DNA from: Bacteroidales bacterium UBA1725
GTDB taxonomy: Bacteria; Bacteroidota; Bacteroidia; Bacteroidales; UBA932
NCBI GenBank assembly: GCA_002315815.1
Contig: DCIN01000034.1
Span: forward strand, 1 to 29,200
Length of the DNA: 29,200 bases
Direction of reading: 5' to 3'
In this document: positions 1 through 6,868 of the stretch, piece by piece
Layout of the letters: each line of letters begins with the position of its first letter
Numbering within the stretch: position 1 is the stretch's first letter
Translations under genes and position numbers: made by a program
The notes under the pieces: generated by a model
The model's database searches: none
What the model was told of the DNA's origin: nothing
Seen by the model: the letters and a program-made list of their open reading frames with translations, nothing else

Positions 1-19
1 CCAACTGCTCTACCCCGCG
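1..19 (-). tRNA. partial tRNA, probably initiator tRNA-Met (5' end only)
   Basis: Read on the minus strand, the first 19 bases give CGCGGGGTAGAGCAGTTGG, the acceptor 5' strand and D-arm of a bacterial initiator tRNA-Met. A 5' C, which leaves position 1 unpaired in the initiator, is the main argument for fMet over elongator tRNAs. The anticodon and everything 3' of the D-loop lie outside the window, so identity is inferred. A strong promoter sits immediately upstream. Confidence 0.7.
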
Positions 20-32
20 ATGTTTCGGACTG

Positions 33-63
33 CAAAGGTAGAAAATTATTTCAAGAAAACAAA
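33..63 (-). promoter_or_regulatory. Bacteroidota-type promoter of the partial tRNA
   Basis: On the minus strand there is TTTG (complement of 60-63), a 19-nt spacer, then TACCTTTG (complement of 33-40). This is an exact match to the Bacteroidota consensus TTTG-N19-TAnnTTTG. The -7 box ends 13 nt before the tRNA 5' end. The -33 element lies only 2 nt beyond the sppA stop codon. It is the best-formed promoter in the window. Confidence 0.8.
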
Positions 64-65
64 TT

Positions 66-1826
66 CTATTTGACCTCTATGTTGAAAGGCATACGGGCCA
101 TATACTTGGCGGACTGAAGACCTTCGAATTGACGAAGTATCGCATTATTGTTATTCGTCTTGCCAGATAACAGACTCATCAACTCTTCCAGTTCGCTCTT
201 GGGTTTGGGATATCCGGTTACTTTCCAGTCAGACACTTCAGGGTCTCCTGCAAGTATTGCCGCATAGCAGATGGCGTCCTCCAGTGTTCCTATCTCGTCC
301 ACCAAATTGATAGTAAGGGCATCAGAGCCGGTCCAGATACGCCCCTGACCGATTTCATCAACAGTTTCGACGGGCAGACCGCGTCCTTCAGACACGATGG
401 AAGTAAACCTGTCATAGATATCCTCCACCGAACGCAGCATATAATCATACTCTTTCTTGTCCAGAGCCCTTGTCAGAGAATACATATCACCGTGGTTGTT
501 GGAAGAATAATACTCAAGTCCTACGTGAGCCAAATCCTCAAGAGTTCCGGAAAGGTCGGGAATCATACTGAAGACACCGATTGATCCCGTAAGCGTGACG
601 GCATCGGAGAAAATCCGGTCACAGCCAGCAGATATCCAGTAACCGCCGGAAGCCGCATATTCTCCATATGATGCAACAACAGGCTTCTGAGCCTTGAGCA
701 GATCAAGTTCAGCCTTTATTTTTTCTGATGCGAGGACGCTGCCACCCGGCGAATTCACACGGAGAACCACGGCCTTGACTGTGGAATCTGCACAGACTTT
801 CTTGACAATGGAAGCGAAACGGCCTCCGGACACATTGGAATCGGATGATTCGTCCACGATTTCTCCGTCAGCATAGATGACTGCTATCTTCTTCTTGGAA
901 ACGGAAGGCTGGAGTCTTGCCGAAGCGTATGTCTTCAAGCCTACGAACTTGACATCCTCATATTTTTCGACACCGGCCAAGACGCAGAGTTTGTCCTCTC
1001 TCCCTTCTCTGGTCACGAGTTCATCCACAAGTCCGGCATTGACAAAATCCTCAGGAAGACAGAGTTCAAGATTATCCACCGCACTGTCGAGCTGTGCCGC
1101 ATCGATGCCGCGGCTCTCGGCTATTTCGGATGACATAACATCCCAGATTGAATCCACCATCCTCTGCATCTGTTCCTTGTTCTCCAGACTGGACGACGAG
1201 CGTACGAAGGTCTCACCGGCAGCCTTGTACTTGCCGTGCCTGATAAGTTGTACATTGATGCCCAAGCGGTGGAGAAGATCTCCAAGATAAAGCGAGGTTG
1301 TATTCACTCCGAGCAACATTGTGGTGGCACCCGGATGGGAAGTCATATATACCTTGTCAGAAACGGAGGACAGATAGTAGCTGCCGGTTGTCGGGGATTC
1401 GATATAGGAAATCACGGGTTTGCCGCTGCTCTTTCTGAATTTGTCAATAGATTTGCGCAGTTCCTGAAGAGTGGCGACGTTGCACCCGTTATTGTCGCTG
1501 AGTATATAAATGCATTTGATGGCAGGATCGCCGGCAGCTGTATTTATTGCCTGAACGGCATCCCATATTCCCAGTGCAGACTTCTGTGCCGTTCCGATAC
1601 CCAGAGATGACAGCGAGGAGAGAGGGTTGTCCTCGACGGTCTGCTCAGTAATATCGAGTTTGTTCAAATCTATCCTGAGCACCGCCGAAGCCGGCACGAC
1701 AGCAGTATTGCCCGCGCTTCCGACAGCCATAAGCCCCACAAAAACCATACAGATCATCGAAGACACGATGCTTAAAACCATAATGCCGCATATCACTGCA
1801 AGCATCATTTTGACAAAATCTTTCAT
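66..1826 (-). CDS. sppA: signal peptide peptidase SppA, long (67K) type
   Basis: This is a 586-residue membrane-anchored serine protease that degrades signal peptides left in the inner membrane. One N-terminal membrane segment (about residues 8-35) is followed by two tandem S49 protease domains, as in the E. coli long form. The catalytic lysine is K201 in YKAAGE and the nucleophile is S393 in YAASGGYW; VNSPGGSV precedes the second domain and TGSIGVF follows. I chose the ATG at 1826, which begins MKDFVKMMLAVICG; an upstream in-frame start at 1889 would add 21 residues, overlap hisS and lie upstream of the promoter. The gene is divergent from hisS, with a TATATTTG box 17 nt upstream. The family call is secure. 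Confidence 0.95.
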   Translation of the reverse strand: MKDFVKMMLAVICGIMVLSIVSSMICMVFVGLMAVGSAGNTAVVPASAVLRIDLNKLDITEQTVEDNPLSSLSSLGIGTAQKSALGIWDAVQAINTAAGDPAIKCIYILSDNNGCNVATLQELRKSIDKFRKSSGKPVISYIESPTTGSYYLSSVSDKVYMTSHPGATTMLLGVNTTSLYLGDLLHRLGINVQLIRHGKYKAAGETFVRSSSSLENKEQMQRMVDSIWDVMSSEIAESRGIDAAQLDSAVDNLELCLPEDFVNAGLVDELVTREGREDKLCVLAGVEKYEDVKFVGLKTYASARLQPSVSKKKIAVIYADGEIVDESSDSNVSGGRFASIVKKVCADSTVKAVVLRVNSPGGSVLASEKIKAELDLLKAQKPVVASYGEYAASGGYWISAGCDRIFSDAVTLTGSIGVFSMIPDLSGTLEDLAHVGLEYYSSNNHGDMYSLTRALDKKEYDYMLRSVEDIYDRFTSIVSEGRGLPVETVDEIGQGRIWTGSDALTINLVDEIGTLEDAICYAAILAGDPEVSDWKVTGYPKPKSELEELMSLLSGKTNNNNAILRQFEGLQSAKYMARMPFNIEVK

Positions 1827-1843
1827 CTCAATAGTATTTTGCA

Positions 1844-1861
1844 CAAATATAAGTATTTTTG
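1844..1861. promoter_or_regulatory. back-to-back divergent promoter of sppA and hisS
   Basis: A minus-strand TATATTTG box (complement of 1844-1851) and a plus-strand TATTTTTG box (1854-1861) match TAnnTTTG and are separated by 2 bp, forming an imperfect 18-bp inverted repeat. The sppA start (1826) and hisS start (1881) are each within 20 nt of their own box, so both leaders are very short. No convincing -33 TTTG is present for either. Confidence 0.6.
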
Positions 1862-1880
1862 CAAGCCAAAAAACAACACA

Positions 1881-3233
1881 ATGTCCCAAAAACCATCCAT
1901 CCCAAAGGGAACGCGCGACTTCGGCCAGCAGGAAACAGCCGAAAGAAACTACATCTTCGATACCATACGCGGAGTCTTCCGCAGTTTCGGATACTCACAG
2001 ATAGAGACCCCTGCAATGGAGAATCTCTCCACCCTGCTGGGCAAGTACGGAGAGGAAGGAGACAAGCTCCTGTTCCGCATTCTGAACTCTGGAGACGCGT
2101 TTGCCGGCATTGACAACAACAGACCGCTTGCCCCACAAGTGTGCGAAAAAGGTCTGCGCTATGACCTCACGGTTCCGTTCGCCAGATATGTGGTACAGCA
2201 CAGAGACGAACTGGCATTCCCTTTCAAGCGTTTCCAGATACAGCCGGTGTGGCGTGCAGACAGGCCTCAGAAAGGCCGCTACCGCGAATTCTATCAATGC
2301 GATGTGGATGTCATCGGCAGCAGGAGCCAACTGTGTGAGCTGGAACTCGTACAGATAGTGGACAAGGTTTTCGGCAAACTCGGCATCAATGTCCTCATCA
2401 AAATCAACAACCGCAAGCTGCTCACAGGTCTGGCCGAGATTTGCGGCTTTCCTGACAAAGTCGTCGATATAACGGTGGCCATCGACAAACTGGACAAGAT
2501 AGGGCTGGATGCCGTCAAGGCGGAAATGATGGAGAGAGGGCTGAGCGCGGAAGCCGTAGCCACTCTCGAACCGGTACTGCTGCTCGGAGGAAGCAATGCA
2601 GAGAAGATTGCTGCTATGAGGAGCATTATGAACGCTTCGGAGACAGGTATGAAAGGACTTGACGAACTGGAGGAACTATTTACGTTCATCAGTGCTGCCG
2701 GAATCAGCACGCCTACAGAAATCGACCTTTCTCTTGCCCGCGGTCTGAACTACTACACCGGAGCGATATTCGAAGTGAAGGCTACAGACTGGCAGATAGG
2801 AAGCATCTGCGGCGGTGGCCGTTATGACAATCTCACCGGCATCTTCGGACTTCCGGATATGTCAGGAGTCGGAGTTAGTTTCGGGGCGGACAGAATCTAC
2901 GATGTAATCAAGGGTCTGGACAAATTCCCCGACAATCTGAGAAGCACCACAAAGCTGCTTTTCGCGAATATGGGTCCTTCGGAAACTTCATTCATACTTC
3001 CCGTCGCCTCTGCCCTGCGCGAAGCCGGTCTTGCCGTAGAATTGTATCCGGAAGCATCCAAACTCAAGAAACAGTTCGACTACGCCGACAGGAAAGCCAT
3101 TCAGTTCCTTTCCATAACCGGAGCAGACGAGATGAAGGAGGGTATGGTCAATATCAAGAATCTATCTTCCGGCGAGCAGATGAAGTTCAAGGCTGACAAC
3201 ATCTCCGGGATGGTGGAATGGCTGGTTGGCTGA
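1881..3233 (+). CDS. hisS: histidine--tRNA ligase
   Basis: This is the class II aminoacyl-tRNA synthetase that charges tRNA-His, 450 residues, close to the usual length for Bacteroidales. The N-terminus SIPKGTRDF is typical of the family. Motif 2 is in RADRPQKGRYREFYQCD. The histidine-specific signature LARGLNYYTGAIFE is followed by GGGRYDNL and motif 3 (GVSFGADRIYDVI). The C-terminal part (about 360-450) is the anticodon-binding domain, here somewhat divergent. I chose the ATG at 1881 because it gives the expected N-terminus; an upstream in-frame start at 1839 would precede the -7 box. The gene stands alone, and the next gene converges on it with a 5-nt gap. Confidence 0.96.
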   Translation: MSQKPSIPKGTRDFGQQETAERNYIFDTIRGVFRSFGYSQIETPAMENLSTLLGKYGEEGDKLLFRILNSGDAFAGIDNNRPLAPQVCEKGLRYDLTVPFARYVVQHRDELAFPFKRFQIQPVWRADRPQKGRYREFYQCDVDVIGSRSQLCELELVQIVDKVFGKLGINVLIKINNRKLLTGLAEICGFPDKVVDITVAIDKLDKIGLDAVKAEMMERGLSAEAVATLEPVLLLGGSNAEKIAAMRSIMNASETGMKGLDELEELFTFISAAGISTPTEIDLSLARGLNYYTGAIFEVKATDWQIGSICGGGRYDNLTGIFGLPDMSGVGVSFGADRIYDVIKGLDKFPDNLRSTTKLLFANMGPSETSFILPVASALREAGLAVELYPEASKLKKQFDYADRKAIQFLSITGADEMKEGMVNIKNLSSGEQMKFKADNISGMVEWLVG

Positions 3234-3238
3234 CTGTC

Positions 3239-3526
3239 TCACTCAACAATATAGACATCCTCACCGGGAGCGGTAAAGAAAAACTCCTCTCTGGCGTAAG
3301 TCTCCAGAGAATCACGGTTGGAAGAAAGAGCCTCTATCTTCCTGTCCAGTTCCCTGTTTTCCTTTTCCAGCAATTCAATCTGGTGCTCCTGACGATGAAC
3401 GGTGAAGCCGGCCTGAATCCAACGGAACAGATTGTCCCTCTCGAAAAAGAGGAACAAAACGAAAAGAGATGTCACTACAACGGCATAGCGCAGAAATGAT
3501 TTCTTTATATCTTTCGTTCTGGGCAT
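3239..3526 (-). CDS. FtsB/DivIC-family septum formation initiator
   Basis: This is a small (95 residues) bitopic division protein. Residues 1-11 are cytoplasmic and basic, 12-28 form one membrane helix, and about 42-75 form a periplasmic coiled coil. It ends with YAREEFFFTAPGEDVYIV, the characteristic tail of FtsB/DivIC proteins. Family members link early and late divisome proteins (FtsL/FtsQ). I chose the ATG at 3526, which gives MPRTKDIKKS before the membrane helix; an upstream start at 3571 would cross the promoter. The gene is monocistronic as far as can be seen, divergent from the nucleotidyltransferase and convergent with hisS. Confidence 0.88.
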   Translation of the reverse strand: MPRTKDIKKSFLRYAVVVTSLFVLFLFFERDNLFRWIQAGFTVHRQEHQIELLEKENRELDRKIEALSSNRDSLETYAREEFFFTAPGEDVYIVE

Positions 3527-3533
3527 AGTTCCG

Positions 3534-3551
3534 CAAAAATAGTTATTTTTG
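3534..3551. promoter_or_regulatory. palindromic divergent promoter (FtsB-like gene and nucleotidyltransferase)
   Basis: CAAAAATAGTTATTTTTG is almost a perfect 18-bp palindrome made of two opposed TATTTTTG boxes with a 2-bp centre. The minus box serves the FtsB-like gene (start 7 nt beyond the box). The plus box serves the gene starting at 3604. It has the same geometry as the sppA/hisS promoter at 1844-1861. Confidence 0.6.
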
Positions 3552-3603
3552 CAGATATAGAAGACATACAAGCAAAGACATTGAACACATTGTTATCAGA
3601 ATT

Positions 3604-4533
3604 ATGAAACCTACACTTCTTGTTCTTGCTGCCGGGATGGGCAGCCGATACGGAGGTCTCAAGCAGATGGACGGGCTCGGGCCTCACGAAGAGACAATAA
3701 TCGACTATTCAATCTACGATGCAGTAAAAGCCGGTTTCGGCAAGGTGGTCTATATTGTACGCGAATATTTTCTTGAGCAGTTCAAGGAGACCGTTGCCCG
3801 CAAATACAGCCGCGTCATCTGTGCCGACGGTTCACCGCTGGAATTCGTATTCGTCACACAGGAACTGGACAAGATACCCGCAAGATTCACTCTCAATCCA
3901 GACAGGCAGAAACCCTGGGGCACAGCTCACGCCGTACTGATGGCCAAGGATGTGATTGACGGTCCGTTCGTAGTCATCAACGGGGATGATTTCTACGGCA
4001 GGGAATCATTCGGCATAGCAGGAGAATGGTGCCGCGCCCACGCCGCTTCGCAAGGAGTCTTCGGCATCATCGGATTCGCTCTGGAAAACACCCTGTCGGA
4101 AAACGGAAGCGTATCCCGCGGAATATGCTCATACGGTTCAGACAATCGTCTGACCGGAGTGGTGGAGCATCTCGAAATCAAGAAAGACGAGGATGGAGTG
4201 ATTAGAGGCAACAACTCCACAAACGGCGAACACGTCGAACTGAAAGGACAGGACCTCTGCTCGATGAATATGTGGTGTTTCACCCCCGATTATTTCACCA
4301 AGTCACAGGCCATTTTCGAATCTTTCCTGGAAAGCAACATAGGCGAACTCAAGAAAGAATTCTACATACCCTACGCGATGGACTGTATGATCAAGGACAG
4401 AAGTGCCGTGTGCGACGTTCTCGCCACACCATCGCACTGGTTCGGAGTAACATTCAAGGAGGACAGGCCGTCGGTTGTGGCCAAGTTCGCTGAGCTGGTT
4501 CAAACAGGAGTTTACCCTTCACCTCTTCACTGA
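3604..4533 (+). CDS. nucleotidyltransferase family protein (sugar-nucleotide pyrophosphorylase-like)
   Basis: This 309-residue protein has the NTP-transferase fold. Its N-terminal nucleotide-binding loop LAAGMGSRYGGLKQ lies at residues 8-21, followed by EETIIDYSIYDA. An acidic metal-binding segment, VINGDDFYG, lies near residue 120. The family transfers an NMP group to a sugar phosphate or similar substrate. The substrate cannot be read from the sequence, and the gene is not next to a recognisable sugar-biosynthesis gene. It is widespread in Bacteroidales under the generic name nucleotidyltransferase. The stop is followed after 1 nt by the ATG of the CPBP protease gene (TGAtATG), so the two are probably co-transcribed and translationally coupled. 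Confidence 0.85.
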   Translation: MKPTLLVLAAGMGSRYGGLKQMDGLGPHEETIIDYSIYDAVKAGFGKVVYIVREYFLEQFKETVARKYSRVICADGSPLEFVFVTQELDKIPARFTLNPDRQKPWGTAHAVLMAKDVIDGPFVVINGDDFYGRESFGIAGEWCRAHAASQGVFGIIGFALENTLSENGSVSRGICSYGSDNRLTGVVEHLEIKKDEDGVIRGNNSTNGEHVELKGQDLCSMNMWCFTPDYFTKSQAIFESFLESNIGELKKEFYIPYAMDCMIKDRSAVCDVLATPSHWFGVTFKEDRPSVVAKFAELVQTGVYPSPLH

Positions 4534-4534
4534 T

Positions 4535-5452
4535 ATGGCTGCATTTTTCAAAAAAAGAGCATTGAAGAATCCCGGCAACTACGGTTTTTTCAGCAAGTTC
4601 ACATATTATGTACCCGGTGTGGCCGATCTTTTCATACTCCTGGTTTTTCTACTTGTCGGAGTGTTGCTCGGCAATCTGGTGTCTCTCCTTTTCGGCCTGT
4701 TCCTGGACCAGAAAGATTTCGTCGAATACGCTATGCTGGTGTCCTATCCGTTGATGTTTATTCCTCCTATGATTTATGCAGGAGTGAAGTCCGCAGGAAA
4801 GAGTTTCAACAATCAGGGAGTCCGGTTGGACAGCAACCATTTCAAGCCTATGGGAGGTCTGGTCTGCGCACTTCTTGCAACCGTGGCTACACTCGCACTC
4901 GGTTTCTGTTCCGATGCCATCACATCAGCAATGCCTCAGATGCCGGAATGGCTTGAAACCATAATGGAAAGTATGACCAGCGGCACTCTATGGATCAATA
5001 TATTGTGTGTCAGTATATTCGCGCCTCTATTCGAGGAATGGCTATGCCGCGGGATGGTGCTGCGAGGACTGTTGGGCAACGGAGTCAAGCCGATTTGGGC
5101 CATAGTGATTTCAGCAGCATTCTTCGCCTTGATTCATATGAATCCCTGGCAGGCCGTCCCCGCATTTCTGCTTGGATTGCTCTTCGGCTATGTATATTTC
5201 CGGACAGGCTCCCTGAAACTGACTATGCTGATGCACTGCGTGAACAACAGTTTCGCCTTATTATTCAGCAATATTCCCGCATTCAAAGATATGGAAAGCT
5301 GGAGAGATATTTTCAGCGGCCCTGAGTATTGGATAATTATGGCGTCCTGTCTGATTCTTTCAATACTTTCCGTACTTGCATTCAACAAAATAGCTCTGGT
5401 GAAGGAAAGCGGAAATTCAGACAGCGTCCCGGCTTTGTTCGGCCGCCGTTGA
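4535..5452 (+). CDS. CPBP family intramembrane glutamic endopeptidase (Rce1-like)
   Basis: This is a 305-residue polytopic membrane protein with the abortive-infection/CAAX-protease (CPBP) signatures: EEWLCR at 167-172 (motif EExxxR), FFALIH ending at H201 (motif FxxxH), and HCVNN at 234-238. These hydrophilic residues within membrane segments form the glutamate-activated active site known for Rce1. Substrates in bacteria are mostly unknown. I chose the ATG at 4535 because it gives MAAFFKKRALKNPG before the first membrane helix; an upstream in-frame start at 4475 lies inside the preceding gene. The last 36 bp overlap the 3' end of the convergent folP-like gene. Confidence 0.9.
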   Translation: MAAFFKKRALKNPGNYGFFSKFTYYVPGVADLFILLVFLLVGVLLGNLVSLLFGLFLDQKDFVEYAMLVSYPLMFIPPMIYAGVKSAGKSFNNQGVRLDSNHFKPMGGLVCALLATVATLALGFCSDAITSAMPQMPEWLETIMESMTSGTLWINILCVSIFAPLFEEWLCRGMVLRGLLGNGVKPIWAIVISAAFFALIHMNPWQAVPAFLLGLLFGYVYFRTGSLKLTMLMHCVNNSFALLFSNIPAFKDMESWRDIFSGPEYWIIMASCLILSILSVLAFNKIALVKESGNSDSVPALFGRR

Positions 5453-6121
5453 CGCGGAACCGCCGCCTTTTTCGAAAAGCTCGAGCGTATGCCGGGCTTT
5501 TTTTACGTCGTGTACTCTGAGAATATCCGCTCCGCGACGCAGCAGCTCCATATGCACGGCCTCTGTGCCTCCGGGGTATTCTTTCGTGAAACGTTTGTCG
5601 GCAACGCCAGCGAGAATCGGTCTTCCGAAAGTCTTGAGATCTTTGAATCTCTCCAGAATATTCAGGTTGTCCGCAGTATCCTTGTTGAATCCGAAGCCAG
5701 GGTCCAGAATCCAGTCAGGGAGGCCCGGGTCGAAAGCTTCGAAGAAGGAGAAAGGATTGTTATCCCGACACATCGCAATATAACCCAGTCCAAGATTCCG
5801 GACGGTCTGGAACATCATCGGATCGTCCTCCCCCGCCGAAATGTCATTCACAGTAAAATGCCCTATCAGATTGAATGCGCGTCGAACTATCTCTGAACGG
5901 GTTGTATCTATCGATACAGGCTTTTCCGTGCGAAGTCCGCTCAGCAGCGGTTCCAACCGACACCATTCCTCTTCCATTGAAACGGGGGATGCACCCGGTC
6001 TGGAAGAAACCGCACCGATGTCGATAATGTCCGCATCGCTGTCCAGTACCGACATATCATATCTGCTGGGTTCCCAGAATGAGTCAGGAGTCAGGTTCAA
6101 GATTGCCATTATCTTTTTCAT
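5417..6121 (-). CDS. folP: dihydropteroate synthase, shortened and divergent
   Basis: The family condenses pABA with dihydropterin pyrophosphate in folate synthesis. The order of motifs is that of DHPS: MAILNLTPDSF, DIIDIGAVSSRPGA, PVSIDTTRSE, VNDISAG, DPGFGFNKD, ILAGVADKRF, ILRVHDV. At 234 residues it is about 45 shorter than E. coli FolP. Length is lost in the helix after DSF, and after the NDI strand, where the usual MHMxG becomes AMCRD. Loop 1 (usually DSFSDGG) is DSFWEPS, and the usual SRKS is ADKR, keeping only the lysine. It may be the working enzyme of this lineage or a paralogue with another role. I chose the ATG at 6121 because it begins MKKIMAILN. The tail overlaps the CPBP gene. 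Confidence 0.8.
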   Translation of the reverse strand: MKKIMAILNLTPDSFWEPSRYDMSVLDSDADIIDIGAVSSRPGASPVSMEEEWCRLEPLLSGLRTEKPVSIDTTRSEIVRRAFNLIGHFTVNDISAGEDDPMMFQTVRNLGLGYIAMCRDNNPFSFFEAFDPGLPDWILDPGFGFNKDTADNLNILERFKDLKTFGRPILAGVADKRFTKEYPGGTEAVHMELLRRGADILRVHDVKKARHTLELFEKGGGSASTAAEQSRDAV

Positions 6122-6126
6122 AGCTG

Positions 6127-6134
6127 CAAAATTA
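6127..6134 (-). promoter_or_regulatory. -7 box of the folP-like gene, predicted leaderless transcript
   Basis: TAATTTTG on the minus strand matches TAnnTTTG and ends only 5 nt before the ATG at 6121. The expected transcription start therefore falls on or next to the start codon. Confidence 0.55.
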
Positions 6135-6156
6135 TTCAATTCAGGCAAATTTGGAG

Positions 6157-6164
6157 TATATTTG
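6157..6164 (+). promoter_or_regulatory. -7 box of tmk, predicted leaderless transcript
   Basis: TATATTTG matches TAnnTTTG, with only 4 nt (CGAT) between the box and the tmk ATG at 6169. A transcript initiating at the usual distance would have essentially no leader. Confidence 0.55.
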
Positions 6165-6168
6165 CGAT

Positions 6169-6846
6169 ATGCTTGTCGTACTTGAAGGACTGGACGGTGC
6201 AGGAAAATCCACCCAGGTCAGAAAATTCAGGGAATATCTGGAAGAAAGGCACTCCATTCTCAGATACATACATTTCCCTCGCTATGACTCCGTTCTCTAC
6301 GGGAATCTTATCGCCAAGTTCCTTCGAGGGGGCTTCGGTTCGATAGATTCGGTGCATCCTCAGCTCGTGGCACTGCTGTTTGCGGAAGACCGACACGATG
6401 CAGCTCCGGCAATCAGGGAGACACTCGGACAGGGGGGCTGCGTACTTCTGGACAGGTATGTTTATTCCAACATAGCGTATCAATGCGCAAAACTGGAATC
6501 CGATTCGGAATCGGAGGAACTCAGGGAATGGATTATGAATACCGAATACGGATTGTTCAACCTCCCGCGCCCCGACCTCAATATTTTTCTGGACGTTCCC
6601 ATAAATTTCGTAGAGGAGAGTCTGAACAGGCACAGGAATGGTTCTGACAGGGATTATCTCAAAGGGGCCAGCGACATACACGAAGCGGACATACGTTTCC
6701 AGATGAAGGTGCGCGATTATTATCGCAAACAGGCCTCGCTCGATCCGTGTTTCATCTGCGTGGACTGCGCCGGGAGCGACGGAAAAATGCTTCCTCCTGA
6801 CATCATTTTCGAAAAGCTGAAGACCATATATGAAGATAATATATGA
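6169..6846 (+). CDS. tmk: thymidylate kinase
   Basis: This 225-residue P-loop kinase phosphorylates dTMP to dTDP. The Walker A sequence EGLDGAGKST lies at residues 6-15. The DR(Y/H) motif is LLDRYVYSNIAYQ, where the arginine contacts dTMP. FLDVP precedes the lid region (RNGSDRDYLKG). Length is slightly above the usual 205-215 because of the C-terminus. I chose the ATG at 6169, 4 nt after the -7 box; an upstream in-frame start at 6151 would lie before that box. A short direct repeat, ATAATATATGA, occurs at its stop codon (6836-6846) and again across the start of the next gene (6862-6872). The pair is probably co-transcribed, with a 22-nt gap. Confidence 0.93.
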   Translation: MLVVLEGLDGAGKSTQVRKFREYLEERHSILRYIHFPRYDSVLYGNLIAKFLRGGFGSIDSVHPQLVALLFAEDRHDAAPAIRETLGQGGCVLLDRYVYSNIAYQCAKLESDSESEELREWIMNTEYGLFNLPRPDLNIFLDVPINFVEESLNRHRNGSDRDYLKGASDIHEADIRFQMKVRDYYRKQASLDPCFICVDCAGSDGKMLPPDIIFEKLKTIYEDNI

Positions 6847-6868
6847 GGTTGATATTTGAGAATAATAT

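Noticed and set aside
1827..1889. N-terminal extension of SppA
   Set aside because: It would cross the divergent promoter and overlap hisS; the ATG at 1826 leads straight into the membrane anchor.
4535..5452. Phage-defence (abortive infection) assignment for the CPBP protein
   Set aside because: CPBP proteins are sometimes labelled Abi, but nothing nearby suggests a defence locus.
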